Positions 39,854 to 46,508 of a stretch of 46,508 nt of DNA are shown here, piece by piece; position 1 is the first letter of the stretch, and each line of letters starts with the position of its first letter. The notes under the pieces were generated by a model. It was given only the letters and a program-made list of their open reading frames with translations, made no database searches and was not told the DNA's origin. The stretch comes from Streptomyces sp. TRM64462. GTDB taxonomy: Bacteria; Actinomycetota; Actinomycetes; Streptomycetales; Streptomycetaceae. Where the stretch lies: NCBI RefSeq assembly GCF_013362995.1, contig NZ_JABWDV010000345.1:1-46508 (forward strand). The letters are read 5' to 3'. The position numbers and the translations under genes were made by a program.

Positions 39854-41329
39854 ATGCACACCGACACCGAGCGCTGCGTACGGGCCGTCCAGTCCAAGGA
39901 CGCCCGCTTCGACGGCTGGTTCTTCACCGCCGTCCTCACCACCCGCATCTACTGCCGCCCCAGCTGCCCGGTCGTGCCGCCCAAGCCGCAGAACATGGTC
40001 TTCTACCCGAGCGCCGCCGCCTGCCAGCAGGCCGGGTTCCGCGCCTGCAAGCGCTGCCGCCCCGACACCAGCCCCGGCTCGCCCGAGTGGAACGCCCGCG
40101 CCGACACCGTCGCCCGCGCCATGCGGCTCATCCGCGACGGCGTCGTCGACCGCGAGGGCGTCCCCGGCCTCGCCGCCCGGCTCGGCTACTCGACCCGCCA
40201 GATCGAACGCCAGCTCCGCGCCGAACTCGGCGCCGGACCGCTCGCCCTGGCCCGCGCGCAGCGCGCCCAGACCGCCCGCGTCCTCATCGAGACGACGTCC
40301 CTGCCCCTCGCCGACGTGGCGTTCGCCGCCGGGTTCTCGTCCGTCCGCGCCTTCAACGAGACGGTACGGGAGGTCTTCGCGCTCGCCCCCGGCGAACTCC
40401 GGACCCGGGCGCACCGCGGCGCCGCCCGCCCCGCGGCGACCCCCGGCACGATCAGCCTCCGCCTCCCGTACCGCACGCCCCTCAACCCGTCCAACCTGTT
40501 CGGCCACCTCGCCGCCACCGCCGTACCCGGCGTCGAGGAGTGGCGCGACGGCTCCTACCGCCGCACGCTCACCCTCCCGTACGGGCACGGCATCGTCGCC
40601 CTCGCCCCGGCCACCGGCCACATCGCGTGCCGCCTCCACCTCACCGACCCGCGCGACCTCACCCACGCCATCAGCCGCTGCCGCTGGCTCCTCGACCTCG
40701 ACGCCGACCCCGTCGCCGTCGACGGACAGCTCCGCACCGACCCGCACCTCGCCCCGCTCGTCGACCGCGCGCCCGGCCGCCGCGTGCCGCGCACCGTCGA
40801 CGCCGCCGAGTTCGCCGTACGGGCCGTGCTCGGCCAGCAGGTCTCCACGGCCGCCGCCCGCACCCACGCCGGCCGCCTCGTCACCGCGCACGGCACCCCC
40901 GTCGACGACCCCGAGGGCGGGCTCACCCACCTGTTCCCCACGCCCGACGCGCTGGCCGGCCTCGACCCGGAAGCCCTGGCCCTGCCCCGCACCCGCCGCA
41001 CCACGCTCACCACCCTGGTCGCCGCACTCGCCGACGGCTCCGTGAAGCTCGGCCCCGACAGCGACTGGGACGACGCCCGCGGCCGGCTCCTCGCCCTGCC
41101 CGGCTTCGGCCCCTGGACCGTCGAGGTCATCGCCATGCGCGCACTCGGCGACCCCGACGCGTTCCTCCCCGGCGACCTCGGCGTCCGCCGCGCGGCCACC
41201 GCACTCGGCCTGCCCGCGACCCCGGCCGCGCTCACCGCGAACGCCGCCGGCTGGCGCCCGTGGCGCGCGTACGCCGTCCAGTACCTGTGGGCCACGGACA
41301 GCCACCCCATCAACCACCTGCCCGCCTGA
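39854..41329 (+). CDS. Ada-AlkA fusion: methylation-sensing regulator and 3-methyladenine DNA glycosylase
   Basis: A 491-residue fusion. Residues 1-75 are the Ada zinc domain with Cys34, Cys38, Cys65 and Cys68 (IYCRPSCP, ACKRCRPD); Cys38 is the expected methyl acceptor. Residues about 80-190 are an AraC-type helix-turn-helix pair (LAARLGYSTRQIERQL, ADVAFAAGFSSVRAFNETVREVF). The remainder is an AlkA-type glycosylase with AVLGQQVSTAAART and the helix-hairpin-helix LPGFGPWTVEVIAMR, and an Asp in FLPGDLGV as catalytic base. It senses methylphosphotriesters and excises alkylated bases. The ATG at 39854 begins at the conserved HTDTERCVRAV. The Ogt gene follows 12 bases later. Confidence 0.93.
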   Translation: MHTDTERCVRAVQSKDARFDGWFFTAVLTTRIYCRPSCPVVPPKPQNMVFYPSAAACQQAGFRACKRCRPDTSPGSPEWNARADTVARAMRLIRDGVVDREGVPGLAARLGYSTRQIERQLRAELGAGPLALARAQRAQTARVLIETTSLPLADVAFAAGFSSVRAFNETVREVFALAPGELRTRAHRGAARPAATPGTISLRLPYRTPLNPSNLFGHLAATAVPGVEEWRDGSYRRTLTLPYGHGIVALAPATGHIACRLHLTDPRDLTHAISRCRWLLDLDADPVAVDGQLRTDPHLAPLVDRAPGRRVPRTVDAAEFAVRAVLGQQVSTAAARTHAGRLVTAHGTPVDDPEGGLTHLFPTPDALAGLDPEALALPRTRRTTLTTLVAALADGSVKLGPDSDWDDARGRLLALPGFGPWTVEVIAMRALGDPDAFLPGDLGVRRAATALGLPATPAALTANAAGWRPWRAYAVQYLWATDSHPINHLPA

Positions 41330-41341
41330 GGAAGGCCCGCC

Positions 41342-41878
41342 ATGATCAGGAACCACACGGTCGTCGACAGCCCGTACGGCCCGCTCACCCTCGTCGCCAC
41401 CGACGGCGTCCTCAGCGGCCTCTACATGACCGGGCAGCGCCACCGGCCCCCCGAGGAGACCTTCGGCACCCCCGACCCCCGCCCCTTCACCGAGGCCGTC
41501 CGCCAGCTCGACGCCTACCACGCGCGCGAGCGCACCGACTTCGACCTGCCCCTCCACCTCGACGGCACCCCGTTCCAGCGCCGCGTCTGGGAGCAGCTCA
41601 GGACCATCCCGTACGGCGAGACGCGCACGTACGGAGAACTGGCCGAGGCCCTGGGCAACCCGGCCGCGTCCCGCGCGGTCGGCCTCGCCAACGGCCGCAA
41701 CCCGGTCGGCATCATCGTCCCGTGCCACCGCGTCATCGGCGCGAGCGGCGGCCTCACCGGCTACGGCGGCGGCCTCGACCGCAAACGCCGCCTCCTCGCC
41801 TTCGAAGGCATCGAAGCCTTCAAAGGCAGCGAAGGCCTCGAAAGCGGCGCGAAGGCACCGGCCGACACCCTGTTCTAA
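41342..41878 (+). CDS. ogt: Methylated-DNA-protein-cysteine methyltransferase
   Basis: A 178-residue O6-alkylguanine repair protein. The methyl-acceptor motif VPCHRVIG is intact, with the helix-turn-helix segment [31 protein letters not shown]. It transfers the alkyl group from O6-methylguanine or O4-methylthymine to its own cysteine. It shares an operon with the Ada-AlkA fusion, which presumably induces both. The C-terminal 20 residues ([21 protein letters not shown] region) are repetitive and unconserved. Its TAA overlaps the stop of the convergent sirtuin gene by 4 bases. Confidence 0.93.
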   Translation: MIRNHTVVDSPYGPLTLVATDGVLSGLYMTGQRHRPPEETFGTPDPRPFTEAVRQLDAYHARERTDFDLPLHLDGTPFQRRVWEQLRTIPYGETRTYGELAEALGNPAASRAVGLANGRNPVGIIVPCHRVIGASGGLTGYGGGLDRKRRLLAFEGIEAFKGSEGLESGAKAPADTLF

Positions 41879-42591
41879 AGCCGCTTCAGCAAGGCGGGCA
41901 GCGCCGTGCCGATCGGCTCGCGCACCACCTCGTCCGCGAGCCCGTCGTACGGCGTCGGCTCGGCGTTCACGATGACCAGCCGCGCGCCGTGCTCGGCCGC
42001 GATCCCGGCGAGGGACGCGGCCGGCTGCACCTGGAGCGACGAGCCGACCGCGACGAACACCTCGGCCGCCTTCGCGATGCCCATGGCCTCGCCCAGCACC
42101 ACCGGGTCGAGCCGCTCCCCGAACATCACCGTCGCGGACTTCAGGATCCCGCCGCACGCCGTGCACGCCGGGTCCGGCTCACCCGCCACGACCCGCTCCA
42201 GCGCCTCCGCCATCGACGAGCGGGCACGGCACCCCGTACACACCACGGCCCGTGCCGTACCGTGCAGTTCGAGCACCTTGCGCGGCGGCATCCCGGCGAG
42301 CTGGTGCAGCCCGTCCACGTTCTGCGTCAGCACCCGCACGGCGAACCCGTCGGTCCGCTCCAGCTCCGCCACCGCCCGGTGCGCGGCGTTCGGCTCGGCA
42401 CGCAGCACCGGACCGTCCAGCCGCATCCGCCACGACCTGCGCCGGATGTCCGGGTCGGCCATGTAGTACGCGTACGTGACGAGCTTCTCGGCCTCCGGGT
42501 CGCGCCGCCACAGCCCGTTCGGGCCCCGGTAGTCACTGATGCCGGAGTCGGTCGAGATACCGGCACCGCTGAGGATCGCGACCAACGTCAT
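41875..42591 (-). CDS. Sir2-family NAD-dependent protein deacylase
   Basis: A 238-residue sirtuin. NAD motifs [15 protein letters not shown] (10-24) and TQNVDGLH (89-96), catalytic His110 (ELHGT) and the zinc pairs Cys118/Cys121 and Cys143/Cys146 are complete, with [13 protein letters not shown] and [10 protein letters not shown] closing the Rossmann fold. It removes acetyl or other acyl groups from lysines, giving O-acyl-ADP-ribose. The start is ATG 42591 at [11 protein letters not shown]; upstream extension is unconserved. It is divergent from the VapB-like gene. Confidence 0.9.
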   Translation of the reverse strand: MTLVAILSGAGISTDSGISDYRGPNGLWRRDPEAEKLVTYAYYMADPDIRRRSWRMRLDGPVLRAEPNAAHRAVAELERTDGFAVRVLTQNVDGLHQLAGMPPRKVLELHGTARAVVCTGCRARSSMAEALERVVAGEPDPACTACGGILKSATVMFGERLDPVVLGEAMGIAKAAEVFVAVGSSLQVQPAASLAGIAAEHGARLVIVNAEPTPYDGLADEVVREPIGTALPALLKRL

Positions 42592-42661
42592 GCGCCGAGC
42601 GTACGCAGCGGTTCCGCCGAGCGGCGAACGGATATCCGCACCGACCTGTAAGGTCCACGCC

Positions 42662-42865
42662 ATGGCCAAGGTGAACGTCGGTCTCGACGCCGAACTCGTC
42701 GTGGAGGTCATGGTCCTCGCGGGCGTCGGCAACCCGCAGGACGCCGTCGAACTGGTCCTCCGCGACTACATCGCCCGCGGCCACCGCACGGAGTCCCGCG
42801 CGACCTCCCCGGCCGACGACTCCCACCGCACACGGGAGATCAAGCCCCCCGACCACGAGGCCTGA
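42662..42865 (+). CDS. VapB-like antitoxin (ribbon-helix-helix / DUF2191 type), apparently orphan
   Basis: A 67-residue protein. MAKVNVGLDAELVVEVMVLAGVGNPQDAVELVLRDYI reads as a ribbon-helix-helix DNA-binding domain of the VapB/DUF2191 kind (strand, helix, helix). The C-terminus is charged and disordered (SPADDSHRTREIKPPDHEA). VapB antitoxins normally precede a PIN-domain VapC toxin; here the next gene is a convergent NUDIX hydrolase only 9 bases away, so no toxin partner exists at this place. It may be a lone transcription factor. Confidence 0.7.
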   Translation: MAKVNVGLDAELVVEVMVLAGVGNPQDAVELVLRDYIARGHRTESRATSPADDSHRTREIKPPDHEA

Positions 42866-42874
42866 CCCGACCCC

Positions 42875-43372
42875 TCAGCGGCCCGCCGGGCGGCGGCCGT
42901 CCTCCAGCTCGACCGGACCGCCGCCGGCCGCCAGGGCGTCCAGGGCGGCCAGGACGCGGCGGCCCAGGGCGCCCAGCAGATACGCGGGGATGTCCTCGCG
43001 GTCCACCAGCTTCCACGACACGAGCTCCGCCTCCTGGAGGCGGATGGCGCGGAACGCCGCGCCGTCGAGGACACCGCCGTCGTACACGTACGCCACGATC
43101 GGCGGCCGCCCGGTGCCCAGCACCCAGTCGACGGCGAGCAGGGCGCCCGGCTCCACGTCGAGGCCGATCTCCTCCAGGGTCTCGCGGCGGGCCGCCTGCC
43201 GCGGCGTCTCCCCGGCGTCGGACTCGATGGTGCCGCCCGGAAGCGCCCACCCCTCACGGTAGTTGGGCTCCACGAGCAGGACGCGGCCCTCCGCGTCGCG
43301 CAGCAGCGTGGCCGCACCGGCGAGCACCTTGGGCAGACCGGCGATGTACGTGGCGTAGTCAGAGGTGGTCAC
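42875..43372 (-). CDS. NUDIX hydrolase
   Basis: A 165-residue pyrophosphohydrolase. The Nudix box GGTIESDAGETPRQAARRETLEEIG (about 46-70) has the required Arg-Glu-x2-Glu-Glu core, within WALPGGTIE and an N-terminal VLAGAATLLRDAEGRVLLVEPNYR. It hydrolyses a nucleoside diphosphate linked to another group; the substrate is not predictable. The start is GTG 43372, and no ATG is available that keeps the full fold. It is probably monocistronic or co-transcribed with the BCCT gene ending... upstream of it at 43397 (24 bases). Confidence 0.87.
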   Translation of the reverse strand: MTTSDYATYIAGLPKVLAGAATLLRDAEGRVLLVEPNYREGWALPGGTIESDAGETPRQAARRETLEEIGLDVEPGALLAVDWVLGTGRPPIVAYVYDGGVLDGAAFRAIRLQEAELVSWKLVDREDIPAYLLGALGRRVLAALDALAAGGGPVELEDGRRPAGR

Positions 43373-43396
43373 CCCGCCACCCTAGAACGCCCCTCG

Positions 43397-45133
43397 TCAG
43401 AACGTCCCCTCGCCGCCGCCGCTTCCGCCGCCGCTCCCGTCGCCCTCCGACTCGCCCTCCGTACGCGCCCGCGCCGCCCGCCGCAGCCGGTGGTGGCGGG
43501 CCGGGGCGGCCTCCGTGACCGCGTCGCCGACCATCGTCCGTACGACGTCCCGCAGCCCGTGCAGCGCGTGCAGCCGCGCCGGGCCCGCCCCCGGGTCCTC
43601 CCGCAGCTCCGTCACCAGCGCCCAGCACAGACCGAGCATGACCACCACGAACGGCAGCGCCACCAGGATCGTCGCCGTCTGCAGCGAGTTCAGCCCGCCG
43701 ACCACCAGCAGCACCGCCGCGACCGACGCCATCAGCGCGCCCCACACCACCACCAGCCACGTCGGCGGATGCAGCGCGCCCCGGCTGGTCAGCGAGCCCA
43801 TCACCAGCGACGCCGAGTCGGCGCTCGTCACGAAGTACGTCATCACCAGCACCATCGCCACGAACGACGTGACCGCCCCGATCGGCAGCGAGTCCAGCAT
43901 CGCGAACAGCGACGCCTCAGCGCCGTCCTGCACCGCGTCCGCGAGGTCCGCGGCGCCCGTCGACTGCAGGCGCAGCGCCGAACCGCCCATCACGCAGAAC
44001 CAGACGACCGTCGCCCCGCTCGGCACCAGCAGCACCCCGATGAGGAACTCCCGCACCGTGCGGCCGTGCGAGATCCGCGCGATGAACGTGCCCACGAACG
44101 GCGCCCACGACAGCCACCACGCCCAGTAGAAGACCGTCCAGGAGCCCAGCCACGCCGGGTCCGAGAACGCGCCCGTACGGCTCGCCATGGGCAGCAGGTT
44201 CTCCAGATAGCCGCCGATCGACGCCGGGATCGAGTCCAGCACGTACACGGTCGGCCCGACCAGGAACACGAACACCATCAGCGTCGCCGCCAGGATGATG
44301 TTCAGCGTCGACAGCCATTTGATGCCCCGGTGCAGCCCGGAGAACGCCGACAGCACGAACGCCCCGGACAGCACCGCGATGATGATCAGCTCCGTCGACA
44401 GGTCAGCCGTGACCCCGGCGGTCAGATCGAGGCCCTCCGCCACCTGGAGCGCGCCCAGGCCCAGGCTGGTCGCCGTGCCGAAGACCGTCGCGAACACGGC
44501 CAGCAGGTCGATCACCTTGCCCTGCCACGACACGGCCCTGCGCGCCCCGATGAGCGGCACGAACGCGGCGCTCAGCCGGTTCCCGCGGCCCTTGCGGAAG
44601 CCCGCGTACGCCAGGGCCAGGCCCGCGATGCCGTAGATCGCCCACGGCGTGAGCGTCCAGTGGAAGAACGAGTACTCCATCGCCGTACGGGCCGCCTCGG
44701 ACGACTCGGCCCGCACCCCGCTCGCCGGCGGCGGGCTCAGAAAGTGCGTGAGCGGCTCCCCGACCCCGTAGAACATCAGGCCGATGCCCATGCCGGCGCT
44801 GAACATCATCGCGATCCACGCGAGGTTCCCGAACTCGGGCTCCGAATCGTCCAGGCCCAGCCTGATCCGTCCGAACCGGCTGAACGCGATCACCAGGCAG
44901 AGCACCAGGAAGATGTCCGCGGCGACCACGAACAGCCAGCCGAAGTTGGCCAGGACCCAGGCCAGCCCGTTGGACGAGGCGCTGTCGAAGGATTCCTTGC
45001 CCAGCCACGCCCACAGGACCACCGCCGCGACGGCGGTCACCCCGATCCCGACGACCTTGTGGTCGGGCCGGGCCTCCAGCGGGTGGCTCGCGGGGGCGCC
45101 CGGAGGGGGCTGATCGATCGGTTCCATGCTCAT
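43397..45133 (-). CDS. BCCT-family betaine/carnitine/choline transporter
   Basis: A 578-residue, 12-helix secondary transporter (BetP/OpuD type). Diagnostic stretches are AGMGIGLMFYGVGEPLTHF (about 114-132), MEYSFFHWTLTPWAIYG and WTVFYWAWWLSWAPFVGTFIARISHGRTVREF, whose tryptophans form the betaine-binding aromatic box. It imports compatible solutes with sodium or protons, probably in osmotic stress. The C-terminal tail is Arg-rich, then Glu/Gly/Ser-rich (GDGSGGGSGGGEGTF), possibly an osmosensing region as in BetP. ATG 45133 (MSMEP) or 45127 may be the start. It runs toward the NUDIX gene, 24 bases away. Confidence 0.9.
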   Translation of the reverse strand: MSMEPIDQPPPGAPASHPLEARPDHKVVGIGVTAVAAVVLWAWLGKESFDSASSNGLAWVLANFGWLFVVAADIFLVLCLVIAFSRFGRIRLGLDDSEPEFGNLAWIAMMFSAGMGIGLMFYGVGEPLTHFLSPPPASGVRAESSEAARTAMEYSFFHWTLTPWAIYGIAGLALAYAGFRKGRGNRLSAAFVPLIGARRAVSWQGKVIDLLAVFATVFGTATSLGLGALQVAEGLDLTAGVTADLSTELIIIAVLSGAFVLSAFSGLHRGIKWLSTLNIILAATLMVFVFLVGPTVYVLDSIPASIGGYLENLLPMASRTGAFSDPAWLGSWTVFYWAWWLSWAPFVGTFIARISHGRTVREFLIGVLLVPSGATVVWFCVMGGSALRLQSTGAADLADAVQDGAEASLFAMLDSLPIGAVTSFVAMVLVMTYFVTSADSASLVMGSLTSRGALHPPTWLVVVWGALMASVAAVLLVVGGLNSLQTATILVALPFVVVMLGLCWALVTELREDPGAGPARLHALHGLRDVVRTMVGDAVTEAAPARHHRLRRAARARTEGESEGDGSGGGSGGGEGTF

Positions 45134-45245
45134 GACGCCCCACTATGGTGCGAAAACTCGGCACATCAGGGGGTGGCACGCCGTCTGACCGTGCGGATAG
45201 GGTCGGCCCTGGCGCGACTGCCTGTTCGATAGCAAGGGATGCAAG

Positions 45246-46406
45246 GTGACGGACGGAGCAGTTACTGAGGCCGCACGGCAGCATGTGCTGGTGGCGGCCG
45301 ACAAGTTCAAAGGGTCGCTCACGGCCGTGCAGGTGGCCGAGCGGGTGAGAGCCGGGCTCCGCCATGTCGTCCCCGGTGTCGACGTGGAGGCCCTGCCGGT
45401 CGCCGACGGCGGCGACGGCACCGTCGCGGCCGCCGTCGCGGCCGGGTTCGAACGGCGTGAGGTGCGCGTGACGGGCCCGCTGGGCGAACCGGTCACGGCG
45501 GCGTTCGCGCTGCGTGACGGCACGGCGGTCGTGGAGATGGCCGAGGCGTCGGGCCTGAGCCTGCTCCCCGACGGCGTCCTCGCACCCCTGACGGCCACCA
45601 CGTACGGCTCCGGCGAGCTGCTGCGGGCCGCGCTCGACGCGGGCGCCCGCACGATCGTCTTCGGCGTCGGCGGCAGCGCCACGACCGACGGCGGCGCAGG
45701 GATGCTGGCCGCGCTGGGCGCCCGCCTCCTCGACGCGTCGGGCGAGCCGGTCGGCCCGGGCGGCGGCGGGCTGCGCGACCTGGCCACGGCGGACCTGTCG
45801 GGCCTGGACCCGCGGCTCCCGGACGTGGACGTGGTGCTCGCCAGCGACGTCGACAACCCGCTGACGGGCCCGAAGGGCGCCCCGGCGGTGTTCGGCCCCC
45901 AGAAGGGCGCGAGCCCGGAGGACGTGGCCGTCCTGGACGCCGCCCTGTCCCACTACGCGAAGGTCCTGGAGAACGCCATCGGCCCGCGTGCTGCCGAGGC
46001 CGCGGCGTCGCCCGGCGCGGGCGGCGCGGGCGGCATCGGGTACGGCGCGCTGGTCGGCCTGGGCGCGAGCTTCCGCCCCGGCATCGAGCTGATGCTGGAC
46101 ATCCTCGGCTTCACCGAGGCCCTGGACCGCGCGACGCTCGTCATCACCGGCGAGGGCTCCCTCGACGAGCAGACCCTCCACGGCAAGGCCCCGGCGGGCG
46201 TCGCGGCGGCGGCCCGCGCGGCCGGGATCGAGGTCGTGGCGGTCTGCGGCCGCCTGGCCCTCCCGCCGGAGGCCCTGGGGCGCGCCGGGATCCGGCGTGC
46301 GTACGCCCTCACGGAGCTGGAGCCGGACCCGGCCAGGTGCATGGCGGAAGCGGGCCCCCTCCTGGAACGAGCAGCAGCGAACATCGCCCGCGACTTCCTG
46401 CGCTGA
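45246..46406 (+). CDS. Glycerate kinase (GlxK/GarK type)
   Basis: A 386-residue glycerate kinase type 1. Family features are VAADKFKGSLTAVQVAERV (17-35), PVADGGDGTVAAA, GVGGSATTDGGAGMLAALG, SDVDNPLTGPKGAPAVFGPQKGAS and ITGEGSLDEQTLHGKAP. It phosphorylates D-glycerate to 2-phosphoglycerate, linking glyoxylate or serine-derived carbon to glycolysis. The start is GTG 45246 with AAGGGATGCAAGG just upstream. No other glycerate-pathway gene is adjacent, so its regulation is unknown. The 112-base gap before it shows no clear operator. Confidence 0.92.
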   Translation: MTDGAVTEAARQHVLVAADKFKGSLTAVQVAERVRAGLRHVVPGVDVEALPVADGGDGTVAAAVAAGFERREVRVTGPLGEPVTAAFALRDGTAVVEMAEASGLSLLPDGVLAPLTATTYGSGELLRAALDAGARTIVFGVGGSATTDGGAGMLAALGARLLDASGEPVGPGGGGLRDLATADLSGLDPRLPDVDVVLASDVDNPLTGPKGAPAVFGPQKGASPEDVAVLDAALSHYAKVLENAIGPRAAEAAASPGAGGAGGIGYGALVGLGASFRPGIELMLDILGFTEALDRATLVITGEGSLDEQTLHGKAPAGVAAAARAAGIEVVAVCGRLALPPEALGRAGIRRAYALTELEPDPARCMAEAGPLLERAAANIARDFLR

Positions 46407-46420
46407 CCCGCCAGCCGCCG

Positions 46421-46501
46421 GGCCCCAGCGCTGACGCGTGCTTCCGGCCCGGAGGGCCCACCCCGGTGCGTGAGCGGGGATCGCTCGGGCCCGCTGGGGC
46501 C
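46421..46501. terminator. Possible terminator after the glycerate kinase gene
   Basis: GGCCCCAGCG (46421-46430) pairs with CGCTGGGGCC (46492-46501) around a 61-base loop that itself contains GGCCC/GGGCC pairs. It begins 15 bases beyond the stop codon and may be a branched terminator; nothing else is recognisable to the window end. Confidence 0.4.
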
Positions 46502-46508
46502 GTTCCGC

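Noticed and set aside
38391..41045. 884-codon plus-strand open frame in another phase across the TetR, FMN reductase and Ada-AlkA genes
   Set aside because: It runs antisense through one gene and out of frame through two others; Pro/Arg/Ser-rich with no domain.
39614..42166. 850-codon minus-strand open frame opposite the Ada-AlkA and ogt genes
   Set aside because: Val/Gly/Ala/Glu-rich translation without motifs, entirely opposite well-supported repair genes.

Overview
The window is a very high-GC chromosomal segment with strongly G/C-biased third codon positions, GTG/TTG starts, tightly overlapping ATGA/GTGA gene junctions and actinobacterial families (DmdR-type iron box, LAxTG-type sorting motif, F420-type LLM oxidoreductase). 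Together these point to a Streptomyces or very close relative. No rRNA, tRNA, CRISPR array, transposase or phage gene was seen. No gene-free stretch exceeds about 260 bases.

Region 1 (1-5833): the 3' end of a coiled-coil/helical-repeat protein of unknown role, then an operon for reductive pyrimidine or hydantoin breakdown: a nitrilase-family N-carbamoyl-beta-alanine amidohydrolase, a class III aminotransferase, a dihydropyrimidinase (hydA) and an LLM-class oxidoreductase. The matching NCS1 permease and an amidase sit 10 kb away (15924-18965), with a decayed copy of the LLM gene's 3' end just in front of the permease.

Region 2 (5834-15782): a minus-strand zinc block separating those two parts. 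It holds a methyltransferase, a metal ABC transporter of the 'anchored repeat' type (permease, ATPase, substrate-binding protein), three secreted or wall-anchored proteins carrying the same repeat domain, a Zur/Fur-type repressor and a His-rich CDF efflux protein. Two Zur-box-like sites flank the operon leader and precede zur. The repeat domain is also spliced into the substrate-binding protein, apparently in circularly permuted order. I consider this the most interesting system here: a probable zinc relay from wall-anchored proteins to an ABC importer.

Region 3 (19099-23696): a CrtI-like FAD oxidoreductase translationally coupled to a macro-domain protein, a TerB-like protein, a DUF2470 protein behind a near-perfect iron box, a small membrane protein and a GNAT acetyltransferase preceded by a short tandem repeat.

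Region 4 (23672-38351): a divergent L-rhamnose locus. Minus strand: rhaI, the fused aldolase/dehydrogenase rhaEW, rhaB and lutABC, which would carry L-rhamnose through L-lactaldehyde and L-lactate to pyruvate (plus DHAP). Plus strand: an ABC importer, rhamnose mutarotase and a secreted BNR_4-type propeller protein that may release rhamnose outside the cell. Both promoters and two LacI-type operators can be read in the 240-base gap; the regulator itself is not in the window.

Region 5 (38313-46508): a TetR regulator divergent from an FMN reductase with two matching operators, an Ada-AlkA/Ogt alkylation-repair pair, a sirtuin, an orphan VapB-like antitoxin, a NUDIX hydrolase, a BCCT transporter and a glycerate kinase.
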